Of a stretch of 64,000 nt of DNA, positions 35,231-43,083 are shown piece by piece (position 1 is the first letter of the stretch; each line of letters starts with the position of its first letter). Source of the DNA: Paraburkholderia guartelaensis (GTDB lineage: Bacteria > Pseudomonadota > Gammaproteobacteria > Burkholderiales > Burkholderiaceae); the NCBI RefSeq assembly GCF_004353905.1, contig NZ_SMOD01000008.1, forward strand, positions 124,001 to 188,000. Reading direction: 5' to 3'. Both the position numbers and the translations under genes were made by a program. Under the pieces are notes generated by a model, which ran no database searches, was not told the origin of the DNA, and saw nothing but the letters and a program-made list of their open reading frames with translations.

Positions 35231-36570
35231 TCGTCGACGACGACGAGACCATGCGCGACGCGCTCGCCGAAGTCGTGCGCGACCTCGGCCACAGCGTCTG
35301 CCTCGCCGCGAACGGCACGCTGGCGCTCGAGATGGTCGAGCGCGAGAGCGTGAGCGCGATGTTCCTCGACCTGCGCATGCCCGGCATCGATGGGCTCGAA
35401 GTGCTGCGCCGCCTTCGCGAGCGGCCTGCGGCGCCCGCTGTCGCCGTGCTGACCGCGCACGCCACGGCGTCCAACACGATCGAGGCGATGCGGCTCGGCG
35501 CCTTCGATCACCTCACCAAGCCGATTGGACGCGACGATCTCGCGCAAGTGCTGGAGCGCATGCTGGCGAGCATCGTCGAGCCTCAGCCGCCTGCCGCCAG
35601 CGTGGAGCCCGAGACGCTGATCGGCTCGAGCGAGGCGATGCGCACGGTGCAGAAGACCATCGGCGTGCTGGCCGACAGCGATGCCACCGTGCTCATTACC
35701 GGCGAGACGGGCACGGGCAAGGAAGTGGTGGCGCGCGCGATCCATGAGCACGGGTTGCACAATCGCGGGCCGTTCGTGGCCGTGAACTGCGCGGCGATTC
35801 CGCCCGATCTGCTGGAGAGCGAACTGTTCGGCCACGTGCGCGGCGCATTCACCGGCGCGAGCGCGGACCGCGACGGCGCGTTTCGCCAGGCCGAGCACGG
35901 CACGCTCTTTCTCGACGAAATCGGCGACATGGGCATGGCGATGCAGGCGAAGATTCTGCGTGCGCTGCAAGAGCGCGTGGTGACGCCGGTGGGTGGCCGC
36001 GCCGTGCCCGTGCAGGTGCGCGTGATTGCTGCCACGCACCGCGACCTCATGCGCGGCGTGCGCGAGGGCAGCTTTCGCGAGGACCTTTACTACCGGCTCC
36101 ATGTCGTGCCGATCCACCTGCCGCCGCTCTCGGCGCGCATTTCCGACATCGTGCCGCTCGCCGAGCATTTTCTCGCCCGCGCGGGCACGCGCAAGCGCCT
36201 TTCCGCCGACGCCGCGGCGCATTTGATCCGTTATGGCTGGCCCGGCAACGTGCGCGAGTTGAAGAACGCCATGGAGCGCGTTGCGGTGATGGTGCGCGGC
36301 GAGTATGTGCACGCCACCGACCTCGCATTTCTCGAAGGCGAGCGCTCGGGCGTCGACCCTGTAATCGACTGGCCCGACGAAGACCTGCCTTCCGCGCTCG
36401 CGCGTCTGGAGGAAATGCTGATACGGCGCGCGCTCCGGCACAGCAACAACAACCGGACCGACGCGGCGCGCCGGCTGAACGTGAATCGCCAGTTGCTCTA
36501 TGTGAAGCTCAAGCGCTACGGCATCGAGGTGGCCGATGAAAAGAACATCGAAGGCGGCGAAGGCGAGTAG
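35215..36570 (+). CDS. NtrC-family sigma-54-dependent response regulator
   Basis: The 451-residue protein has a receiver domain (Asp8-10, phospho-acceptor Asp52 in FLDLRMPG), an AAA+ domain with Walker A GETGTGKE and the sigma-54 contact loop GAFTGA, and a Fis-type HTH at the end (RRALRHSNNNRTDAARRLNV). All elements needed for sigma-54 activation are present. It is translationally coupled to the sensor kinase by a 16-base overlap. The divergent RND operon has a sigma-54 promoter match and is the most likely target. Stronger sigma-54 sites 5-12 kb downstream are further candidates. Confidence 0.95.
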   Translation: MAHILIVDDDETMRDALAEVVRDLGHSVCLAANGTLALEMVERESVSAMFLDLRMPGIDGLEVLRRLRERPAAPAVAVLTAHATASNTIEAMRLGAFDHLTKPIGRDDLAQVLERMLASIVEPQPPAASVEPETLIGSSEAMRTVQKTIGVLADSDATVLITGETGTGKEVVARAIHEHGLHNRGPFVAVNCAAIPPDLLESELFGHVRGAFTGASADRDGAFRQAEHGTLFLDEIGDMGMAMQAKILRALQERVVTPVGGRAVPVQVRVIAATHRDLMRGVREGSFREDLYYRLHVVPIHLPPLSARISDIVPLAEHFLARAGTRKRLSADAAAHLIRYGWPGNVRELKNAMERVAVMVRGEYVHATDLAFLEGERSGVDPVIDWPDEDLPSALARLEEMLIRRALRHSNNNRTDAARRLNVNRQLLYVKLKRYGIEVADEKNIEGGEGE

Positions 36571-36618
36571 GGGGATGCCACACGAAACCGCGCATAGCGG
36601 GCACTGTTCGCGTGAAAG

Positions 36619-37437
36619 TTATCTGGATTCCGAAATAGTCGCCGAGGCCGAATAGCCGAGTTGCGTCGCCGCCTTTTCGGCGAGCGCGAGGAGTGCGTTG
36701 TCCGTCGTCGGCGTAGGCGGCACGACGTAGAGATCGGCGATATCGGTCACCGGGTCGCTGAACGGCGTTGGCGCACTGCGCTGGGCGTGCAGAAAATCGC
36801 GGATCGGTGAAGGGTCCGTGAGACCCAGAAAGCGGCTGATGCTTGCAATCGTTGTGTCCGCATCTTCGATGAGATTGCGATAGCCGATCGTCAATGTCTG
36901 CTCCTTCGGGATTTCGGCGAAGAAGTCGATGATCTCGGTCACATACTGACCCCATACGCGCACGCCGTCGTTGACGGACCCGATCCAGTGCTTGCGCACC
37001 AGTGAATTGGCGACCCAGCCAGGATCGCGATGAAGATGGATGAAGCGGGCGTTGGGCAGCAGCTCGTGGATGAGCCTCAGGCACGACCCGGAGCGCGGCA
37101 AGCGCTCGATTGCGCCGATGCGCCCGGAAAGAATCGTCGGATCGGCGTAAGGGGGATGCTTGTCGCCCCAGATCGGCGCCGACATGTCGAGGTCTTCGCG
37201 ATAGAAGCGCTCGACCCAGGCGCCAAGCGTGCGGCGGCTATAAGCGTTGAAGCGGTCACGGCAAGCCGCGCCCAGCAGATCGGGGCGCTGGCTGTCTACA
37301 TCCAGCATTTCCTTGACCAGCGCGAAAATACGGCATTCGTTGGTGAGCTGGATGTGCGGATGCGCATTGAGAACCGAGCAGAGAAACGTCGTTCCCGAGC
37401 GGGGTGCGCCGACAATGAATAGCGGAAAAGAATGCAT
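36619..37437 (-). CDS. Sulfotransferase-family protein
   Basis: The 272-residue protein begins with the 5'-PAPS-binding loop (FIVGAPRSGTTFLCSVLNAH) and has the 3'-phosphate contact region FIHLHRDPGWVANSLVRKHW, both typical of Sulfotransfer_3 proteins. It would move a sulfuryl group from PAPS to an acceptor hydroxyl or amine. No acceptor-making genes, PAPS synthase or glycosyltransferases are adjacent, so the substrate is unknown. It converges with the response-regulator gene and appears monocistronic. Confidence 0.87.
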   Translation of the reverse strand: MHSFPLFIVGAPRSGTTFLCSVLNAHPHIQLTNECRIFALVKEMLDVDSQRPDLLGAACRDRFNAYSRRTLGAWVERFYREDLDMSAPIWGDKHPPYADPTILSGRIGAIERLPRSGSCLRLIHELLPNARFIHLHRDPGWVANSLVRKHWIGSVNDGVRVWGQYVTEIIDFFAEIPKEQTLTIGYRNLIEDADTTIASISRFLGLTDPSPIRDFLHAQRSAPTPFSDPVTDIADLYVVPPTPTTDNALLALAEKAATQLGYSASATISESR

Positions 37438-37574
37438 TCTGCCCTCTCCCCTGTTGCGTCCTGCGCCATGGCTTCGTTTGCACCGATCTTACCTGCCGAC
37501 GCTGGCGCGAAACTGACGCCGCGATGGCCAAGGTGACAAAGCGCTGGCGGCCGGGCTACCGGGCAGCGAGAAAT

Positions 37575-38561
37575 CTAGCGCAGATTCGCCTGGAAAAACG
37601 CGAGCACGCTTGCATCGAACTGCTTATGAAAGGCGACCCGGTCGAAGCCATGCTCATCCACGCAGATCTCCGGCACGTTCTTTTTCATCGCGGCTGGGCA
37701 GGGCGCAAGAAAGGCGAAATGCGCCGAGTCGGGCACGAAGTGGTAGTCGGGTTTGCGAGGCAGCGTGTGGGCAAGCGCAGGCGCGTTGTGAGGCAATACG
37801 CCGTCGCCGCCATACTGCGAGGCCCACACCTGCATAGGCGCTGACACGTTCTTCAGGTCGCTCGCGGCGGGGAATTCATTGAGCGGATCGGCGAGTACGA
37901 ATGCCTTGATGCGTGCGTCGGCTGGCAACGGTTGCGGGGGCACCTCGCCACGCGCGATCTCGTCGCAGATCGGCGGCCTCGGGTCCGGGCACGGCACATC
38001 GGCGTGCTTGAAGTCCGGCACACCGCCCGCTAGCACCAGACCCGTATAGCCGCCGCGCGAAAAACCAAAGAAACCGATGCGTTGCGGGTCGATCTTCGCT
38101 GCGTCGGGCGCGGCGCCCAGCATGTAGTCGATCAGACGTTTGATATCGGTCGGCCGCTCGACGAACACGGAAAGATCGCCTGATCGGCTCGGATCGGCGA
38201 ACGAATCGCCGGGATGGTTGATTGCGGCCACAACGAAGCCCGCATCGGCGAGCACTTCGGCAAGGTCATGATGGCCCAGAAACGAGCCCGTGTGACCGTG
38301 CGAAATGACTATGAGCGGAAGTTTGTCGCCAGCGGTCGGACAGTCACGCCGCCCGCGCAGGACGTATGGACCGAACGGCACGTCTTCGGCGGGCTCGGCG
38401 CATGGCGTCCACACCATGGCCCTCAACGCCGGGCCGTTGGCGTCGGCGGGAATGTCGAGGCGCCTGAAGCCCGCCGCGTGTGCGACCGCGGTGAACAGGC
38501 ACAGGAGCAAGGTCAATATCGAGGCTGCGGCATGCGGAAGTTTTTTGCGGGTCGTTGTCAT
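37575..38561 (-). CDS. Secreted alpha/beta-hydrolase (PAF-acetylhydrolase/dienelactone-hydrolase-like)
   Basis: The 328-residue protein has a signal peptide (cleavage near AVAHA-AG). The hydrolase core shows the oxyanion region VISHGHTGSFLGHHD, the nucleophile elbow GFSRGG and the catalytic His near VPDSAHFAFLAPC. Several Cys residues in the mature part suit the periplasm (PCPDPRPPICDE). This pattern matches 'alpha/beta hydrolase, predicted dienelactone hydrolase' proteins. It is the last gene of a three-gene leftward operon, 22 bases after the small secreted protein. The substrate is unknown. Confidence 0.85.
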   Translation of the reverse strand: MTTTRKKLPHAAASILTLLLCLFTAVAHAAGFRRLDIPADANGPALRAMVWTPCAEPAEDVPFGPYVLRGRRDCPTAGDKLPLIVISHGHTGSFLGHHDLAEVLADAGFVVAAINHPGDSFADPSRSGDLSVFVERPTDIKRLIDYMLGAAPDAAKIDPQRIGFFGFSRGGYTGLVLAGGVPDFKHADVPCPDPRPPICDEIARGEVPPQPLPADARIKAFVLADPLNEFPAASDLKNVSAPMQVWASQYGGDGVLPHNAPALAHTLPRKPDYHFVPDSAHFAFLAPCPAAMKKNVPEICVDEHGFDRVAFHKQFDASVLAFFQANLR

Positions 38562-38583
38562 GGCGCTTCCGGAGGGAGTGAAC

Positions 38584-38994
38584 TCAATGCGCGGGCGTTC
38601 GGACTTTGCCGTCCACCAGCAAGGTGCGTTTGTCTCGCCTGACGTCGTATTCGACCGATTGCTCGCGCGTCACGGCGCCGTACGACAGGTCGTTCACGTA
38701 GACCTGGCCGTCCCTCAGTTCGACTGAATCGCCCTGTACCTGCGCGGACGCGTGTTGGCCCTGCAGCACGGCGCCGACGCAATCTCGCGTGGTGAAGGTA
38801 TGGACCGAAGAATTGGGTTTCGGCGGCTTCCCGTTCTGGTCGGGAAGAAAAAACTGCGGATACGAAGAGCCGGAATGCGCGGCACTTTCCACACTGCAAG
38901 GTGACGCATCCTCGCTTCCTGCTGCGTGCGCGATTGGGCAACTGATCGCGCAGCCGAAAAGCACGGCAATGGCCGGTGCAAATACGCTTTTCAT
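38584..38994 (-). CDS. Small secreted hypothetical protein
   Basis: The 136-residue precursor has a signal peptide (cleavage near PIAHA-AG) and a compact mature part with two Cys (SPCSVES, RDCVGAV) that could form a disulfide. It has beta-rich spacing (ASAQVQGDSVELRDGQVYVN) but no family I recognise. The ATG overlaps the stop of the upstream SnoaL-like gene (ATGA), so it is translationally coupled to it. It precedes the secreted hydrolase gene. Confidence 0.7.
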   Translation of the reverse strand: MKSVFAPAIAVLFGCAISCPIAHAAGSEDASPCSVESAAHSGSSYPQFFLPDQNGKPPKPNSSVHTFTTRDCVGAVLQGQHASAQVQGDSVELRDGQVYVNDLSYGAVTREQSVEYDVRRDKRTLLVDGKVRTPAH

Positions 38995-39380
38995 GACAGT
39001 TGCGCCTCGATCGCGGCCTTGTCGATGACGGACCAGACCTGCGCGATTTTCCCGTCGCGCCAGGCGTAGAAGACATTCTCCGAGAACGCGATTCGCCGGC
39101 CGTCGATAGACAGGCCGAGAAAGGCCTGGCGGGGCGTGCAATCAAATCGTAAGCGGCTGGCAATGAGCGGCGGTTCGGCGGCCAGCAGTTCGATTTCGAA
39201 GCGCAAGTCGGGAATGTCACGAACGTCCTGTTCCAGCATGGCGCGATAACCCGCGAGACCAATCGGACGGCCGTTGTGGATCGCGTCCTGAGCGACGAAT
39301 TCCCCGAGGGAAGCCCAATCGCGCCGGTTCAGGCAGTCGATGTAGCGCCGGTAAAGGGTACTCAGATCGTGTGCGTCCAA
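38991..39380 (-). CDS. NTF2/SnoaL-like polyketide-cyclase-fold protein
   Basis: The 129-residue protein fits the SnoaL-like/ester-cyclase pattern: LYRRYIDCLNRRDWASLGEF, then AHNGRPIGLAGYRAML-type region and a C-terminal FSENVFYAWRDGKIAQVWSV. These proteins bind small hydrophobic ligands in a cone-shaped pocket; many have no known reaction. The start is a TTG at 39378-39380, preceded by AAGGAGACCGTA; no ATG or GTG is available in frame near the domain start. It heads the three-gene operon with the small secreted protein and the hydrolase. Confidence 0.82.
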   Translation of the reverse strand: MDAHDLSTLYRRYIDCLNRRDWASLGEFVAQDAIHNGRPIGLAGYRAMLEQDVRDIPDLRFEIELLAAEPPLIASRLRFDCTPRQAFLGLSIDGRRIAFSENVFYAWRDGKIAQVWSVIDKAAIEAQLS

Positions 39381-39718
39381 TACGGTCTCCTTATCGGATG
39401 ACGATGCACACGCGATGGTAGACGAAAGCGGCAGGAGGGGGCCGCGAACGCGCCGTATGGGCATGCGAAGTGCGCGCACGGAGGCTACCGGAGTACGCAC
39501 GTGAAAGCTGCTTGCACGGGCTGTGGGGGCATCTTTGGGTCGATGTCGCGTTTGCAGCGGTGTGCGCGCTGTTGGCGTTCGTGGCATTGGCTGTGGGCAC
39601 CCGTGAGGCGCGCAAGGGCAATTAAGCTGATCCCGCACGCCACCGATCACGAGGCGCACAGCCGGGTTGCGGGCCCACGAATCAGCGTGAGCCCGCGTTG
39701 CCCATACGCCCGCAAGCG
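39381..39718. other. Intergenic region with a possible gene remnant
   Basis: No intact gene is supported in these 338 bases. The promoter of the leftward SnoaL-hydrolase operon should be at its left end. A hydrophobic stretch on the plus strand at 39520-39625 looks like the tail of a membrane transporter gene and is listed separately. Confidence 0.4.
39520..39625 (+). pseudogene. Possible C-terminal remnant of an MFS transporter
   Basis: In one frame the plus strand reads a short aromatic lead (HGLWGHLWVDVAF), a hydrophobic helix (AAVCALLAFVALAVG) and a charged tail (TREARKGN) before a TAA. This is the usual ending of a DHA2-type MFS protein. The frame is closed by a stop about 100 bases upstream and has no start, so it would be a leftover fragment. 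The evidence is only composition and pattern. Confidence 0.3.
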
Positions 39719-40201
39719 TCAAAGCTTCGGGCCGCCCATTCCGGGCGGCTCGATACCGCTGCCCGGTGCGAGCGGATCGTCCTGCCAATGCGCGCGTGCG
39801 CCGTAGTACTCGTGCACCGTGGTTGCCCAGCCAATGTCGGCCATGGAAGGCCAGTGGTCCTTGTCGAAGCCCGGTGCGGTCTTGACGCGTTCTCCGCTCA
39901 CGTTCAGCAAGAAGCACTTTTGCGTGGTGTCGAGCGTGAGTGCCGCCCACGGCAGCGCGAGCAGCTTGTCGCCGATGCCGAGAAAGCCGCCGCTCGACAT
40001 GACCGCATAGGCAATGCGGCCGCGTTCGACATCGAGCATGATGTGCTTGATCTTGCCGAGCTCTTCGTTATCCGAACTGTACACGCGGTCGCCTTCGAGC
40101 GTGCTCGAGGCCATGATGTACGGGCCTGGGCCTGCAGCGGTCTCGCTGCCTTTGCCGACGATACGTGCGCCGGTCTGTGGGGAATCGGGGTTCATCGCCA
40201 T
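39719..40201 (-). CDS. PRC-barrel domain protein
   Basis: The 160-residue cytoplasmic protein has a PRC-barrel domain at about residues 30-105: MASSTLEGDRVYSSDNEELG, KIKHIMLDVERGRIAYAVMS and GFLGIGDKLLALPWAALTLD. The C-terminal tail is Pro/Gly-rich. Single PRC-barrel proteins of this size are common in stress or photosynthesis-linked loci and probably bind other proteins; their direct role is unclear. CAGGAG precedes the ATG. It is divergent from the GNAT gene, and the space between them carries sigma-54-like sites on both strands. Confidence 0.85.
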   Translation of the reverse strand: MAMNPDSPQTGARIVGKGSETAAGPGPYIMASSTLEGDRVYSSDNEELGKIKHIMLDVERGRIAYAVMSSGGFLGIGDKLLALPWAALTLDTTQKCFLLNVSGERVKTAPGFDKDHWPSMADIGWATTVHEYYGARAHWQDDPLAPGSGIEPPGMGGPKL

Positions 40202-40304
40202 GATGGGCTCCTGAAAAAGTCGAAGGTTGCGTGACGTATTCGCATCGCCCGCACGGCTATCGGTTTGTCCTCCGGCCGTGCGGCGACGATGCATCGACTA
40301 CTCA

Positions 40305-40319
40305 GCAACGCGCGCGCCC
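40305..40319 (-). promoter_or_regulatory. Weak sigma-54 promoter candidate for the PRC-barrel gene
   Basis: On the minus strand the site reads GGGCGC-GCGCG-TTGC, eight of ten consensus bases with correct GG-N10-GC spacing. It lies about 100 bases upstream of the PRC-barrel start. In GC-rich DNA such matches occur by chance, so confidence is low. Confidence 0.3.
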
Positions 40320-40352
40320 GGGTCGCCGCGCCATGGCGTCGGGGTCGCACGC

Positions 40353-40367
40353 TGGCACCCTCCTTGC
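40353..40367 (+). promoter_or_regulatory. Perfect sigma-54 promoter before the GNAT gene
   Basis: TGGCAC-CCTCC-TTGC matches all ten conserved bases with GG-N10-GC spacing. Transcription would start near 40379, 26 bases before the GNAT ATG. This is the expected geometry for a real promoter. Confidence 0.8.
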
Positions 40368-40404
40368 GCATACAGACAGCGACACGATCGGGAGGGCATG
40401 GGCA

Positions 40405-40890
40405 ATGAAAGACTTATCGACACTCGCAGTGGTGCGAAGAGAGAACGCATGCACGCTCGATGCACGGATTCTGCTCGACGAGATGAACGCCATGCTGGCG
40501 CTTTACCGAGCGGACGCCGTGCAACCGCAGTTCTACACAGGCGACATGAGTTCGGCGCGCAGCGCCTTTGTCATGGCGCGCACCACGGATGGCCTCGCCA
40601 TCGGCTGCGGCGCGCTGTGCCGCTTCTCGTTCGAGGTGGCCGAATTCCGGTGTCTCTACCGGCGGCCTGCATGGCCGGGGACCGGTACGGCGATTCTTCG
40701 TTTTCTCGAGACGGTGGCGGCCGTGGCGGGCTATCGGCGCGTCATTCTTCAGGCGCGGGAAGCCAACCGGCGCGCGATCGCGTTCTATCAGCGGCACGGT
40801 TACGAGCGGGCCGAGCCGTTCGCGGACTGCGCGGCTCTCGGCGACGTGCGCTGTTTCGCGAAGGCGCTGCCGATCCTGGCGGACGATTGA
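40405..40890 (+). CDS. GNAT-family N-acetyltransferase
   Basis: The 161-residue protein has the GNAT acetyl-CoA fold: the beta4-alpha3 region (FRCLYRRPAWPGTGTAILRF, a variant Q/R-x-x-G-x-G/A loop) and the late REANRRAIAFYQRHGYERAE motif. The acceptor could be a metabolite or protein and cannot be told. GGGAGG lies upstream of the ATG at 40405. It sits directly after a perfect sigma-54 promoter and about 115 bases before the antiporter gene on the same strand, so the two may be co-expressed. Confidence 0.88.
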   Translation: MKDLSTLAVVRRENACTLDARILLDEMNAMLALYRADAVQPQFYTGDMSSARSAFVMARTTDGLAIGCGALCRFSFEVAEFRCLYRRPAWPGTGTAILRFLETVAAVAGYRRVILQAREANRRAIAFYQRHGYERAEPFADCAALGDVRCFAKALPILADD

Positions 40891-41003
40891 CGCGACCGTA
40901 CCGCCCGCACGACGAGCGGCACAGAGGTTGCGCAGATGAGGCGTCCGTGCGCGGGCAACCGCCATGCACTGCCGCAACGATCGACGAGGAGGGAAGTCTT
41001 CCA

Positions 41004-42353
41004 ATGCCGGAGGAAGCGCTGTGGTTTTTGCTGATCGGCGTGCTGCTGATGTTCGTGGCGCTCGCGCGGGGCCCGATTGCGCGCTTGCCGCTCACAGGCG
41101 CGATGATTTATCTGGCCGTGGGCATGATCGTCGGGCCCGGTGTGCTCGGCCTCGTGCATGCCGACCTTGCGCAGAACGTGCGCACGCTCACCGTGGTGGC
41201 GGAAGCCGGGCTCGTGATTTCGCTGTTTTCGGTTGGCATGCACCTGCGCGTGCGGTTGCGCGACCGGCTCTGGCGCTTGCCGCTGCGCCTGGGCGTGCTG
41301 GCCATGGCGCTCAGTGTCGGGCTGATGTACGCGTTTGGCGTGGCGTTGGGCGCAACCGCCGGCGTGGCCTTGTTTCTGGCCGCGGCGCTCGCCCCGACCG
41401 ACCCGGTGCTCGCCAACGAATTGCGCGTCCATGAAGCCGGCGACGCCGAGCCCGTGCGATTCGCACTCTCGGGCGAAGGCGGCCTGAACGACGGCGCGGC
41501 GATGCCGTTCGCGCTGCTCGGTCTCGCGCTGTGCGGCGTGCACGTTGCCGGCACGCAGAACGTGGCGGCATTCGCCGCGTGGGTGGTCTGGGGCATCGTG
41601 GGTGCGCTCTTCGTGGGCGCCGTGCTCGCCACGCTGTGCGTGCGGATCGTGTTCCACTTGCGTACGCGTTATGGCGAAGCGGTGGGGCTCGACGGCTTCA
41701 TCGCGATCGGGCTGATGTCCGTGACCTACGGCGTCGCGCTGCTGTTGCACGCATACGCGTTCGTGGCCGTATTCGCCGCGGGCGTGGCGCTGCGCCATGA
41801 GGAATTGCGCGCCACGGGCGAGCAGCGCCCCGCCGAAGCGCTCGAAAACGTGCAGCTTGGCGAGCGCACCGAAGTCGCGAAAGACCCGCAGCGCGCGCAC
41901 GTCTGGCTTGCCGAAGGCATGACGGGTTTCACGCTGGAAATCGAGCGGCTGGCCGAGTTCTCGGTACTGCTGATCATCGGCTGCGTGATCTCCGCGCATT
42001 GGCGCGAGATGCTCGACCTGCGCGCCGTGCTGTGCGCACTCGTGCTGGTGTTCGTTGCGCGGCCATTGGCCGTGATCGCGGCTATGGCGGGCTCGCACGC
42101 GGACACCCCGCAGCGCGTCTTGATGGCGTGGATGGGCATACGCGGCGTGGGGGCGTTTTATTACGCGGTGTGGGGTATCGACCAGGCCGGCGACGCGCTG
42201 CGGCCCGTGCTGCCCGCGGCACTCGACGCAATCGTGCTGTCCGTCGTGCTGCACGGCGCGACCGCGGGCTACGTGCTCGAGCGCTATTACCGGCGCCAGG
42301 AAGCGCTCGCGGCATCGGAACACCATGTGGGCGCGAGCGCATCTTTCGACTAG
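41004..42353 (+). CDS. Cation/proton antiporter (CPA family)
   Basis: The 449-residue inner-membrane protein has about twelve hydrophobic segments with the antiporter core: AALAPTDPVLANELRVHEAG (the Thr-Asp-Pro unwound helix) and SGEGGLNDGAAMPFALLG (the conserved ND pair of NhaP-type exchangers). This places it in the CPA1 group, exchanging Na+ or K+ for H+. GAGGAGGGAAG precedes the ATG. The frame is open far upstream, but this start puts the first helix at the N-terminus. It follows the GNAT gene and probably helps pH or salt tolerance. Confidence 0.9.
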   Translation: MPEEALWFLLIGVLLMFVALARGPIARLPLTGAMIYLAVGMIVGPGVLGLVHADLAQNVRTLTVVAEAGLVISLFSVGMHLRVRLRDRLWRLPLRLGVLAMALSVGLMYAFGVALGATAGVALFLAAALAPTDPVLANELRVHEAGDAEPVRFALSGEGGLNDGAAMPFALLGLALCGVHVAGTQNVAAFAAWVVWGIVGALFVGAVLATLCVRIVFHLRTRYGEAVGLDGFIAIGLMSVTYGVALLLHAYAFVAVFAAGVALRHEELRATGEQRPAEALENVQLGERTEVAKDPQRAHVWLAEGMTGFTLEIERLAEFSVLLIIGCVISAHWREMLDLRAVLCALVLVFVARPLAVIAAMAGSHADTPQRVLMAWMGIRGVGAFYYAVWGIDQAGDALRPVLPAALDAIVLSVVLHGATAGYVLERYYRRQEALAASEHHVGASASFD

Positions 42354-42393
42354 CCGGCGGCCGGCGCGTCAGGCATCGGCGTCGATCTGAGCC

Positions 42394-43041
42394 TCACGGC
42401 ACGCGCCGCTGCGAAATGTCTTCGAGTGTATTGGCGATGCGCTCGCGCTGCGCACCGTCGCAGCGCGTGGCGATGTCGCCGAGCGAGAGCGTGCCCACCA
42501 GCTCGCGTTCGTGGTTCACCACGGGCAGCCGGCGCACCTGCGCCTCCGCCATGCGGCGCTGAACGACATTCACGTCTTCGTCCTCGTAGCACCATTGCAC
42601 GCCCGAAGTCGCCACGTGCGAGACCGTTTCCTCGCCCGTGCAGCCCTGGGCGAGCCCGCGCATGGCGAGGTCGCGGTCTGTCACCATGCCGACGATCTGC
42701 TCGCCGTCGCATACCGGCAGCGCCCCGATGTCGTGATCGCGCATGAGTTCGGCAGCGTGGCGGATCGTCGTGTCAGGCGCGATATGCACGACCTCGCGTG
42801 ACATCACTTCGCGAACCTGAGTCATTGTCTTCTCCTTTCGTGGTTGTGTTGTCTCTTGTGATGCGAAACGTGCCGTGCGCTCGAGGCGCTCCGGCGGCGC
42901 GTGCGGCGGCGGATCGCCTTCGGGCAGCGTGGGCGGCGGGCGGTCGTCGGGCTGCGGCGGCAGCGGCGGACGTTGCGGGTCGTCCAGCGGATCGGGCGGC
43001 GGCAAATGAAACGACGTCGTGAAGGCATGCTGCATCGGCAT
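42394..43041 (-). CDS. CBS-domain protein with Pro-rich N-terminal extension
   Basis: The frame encodes a Pro/Asp-rich stretch (residues 1-60, such as PPPDPLDDPQRPPLPPQPDD) joined in frame to a 143-residue two-CBS protein (MTQVREVMSREVVHIAPDTT start). There are two good ribosome sites: CAGGAG before the ATG at 43041 and AAAGGAGAAGACA before the ATG at 42825. So a 215-residue and a 143-residue product are both possible; the short form is the usual CBS-pair protein. CBS pairs bind adenine nucleotides and report energy state. It is the last gene of the BON-decarboxylase-CBS operon. Confidence 0.8.
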   Translation of the reverse strand: MPMQHAFTTSFHLPPPDPLDDPQRPPLPPQPDDRPPPTLPEGDPPPHAPPERLERTARFASQETTQPRKEKTMTQVREVMSREVVHIAPDTTIRHAAELMRDHDIGALPVCDGEQIVGMVTDRDLAMRGLAQGCTGEETVSHVATSGVQWCYEDEDVNVVQRRMAEAQVRRLPVVNHERELVGTLSLGDIATRCDGAQRERIANTLEDISQRRVP

Positions 43042-43083
43042 GAAGAACTCCTGTGGAGAGGCCATGGCGGTTGGATGTGGGGC

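Noticed and set aside
39501..39806. Possible small zinc-ribbon protein (Cys-x2-Cys twice) on the plus strand
   Set aside because: It lacks a ribosome site and overlaps the PRC-barrel gene on the other strand. The Cys pairs are likely chance; the alternative frame with a transporter tail is a better reading.
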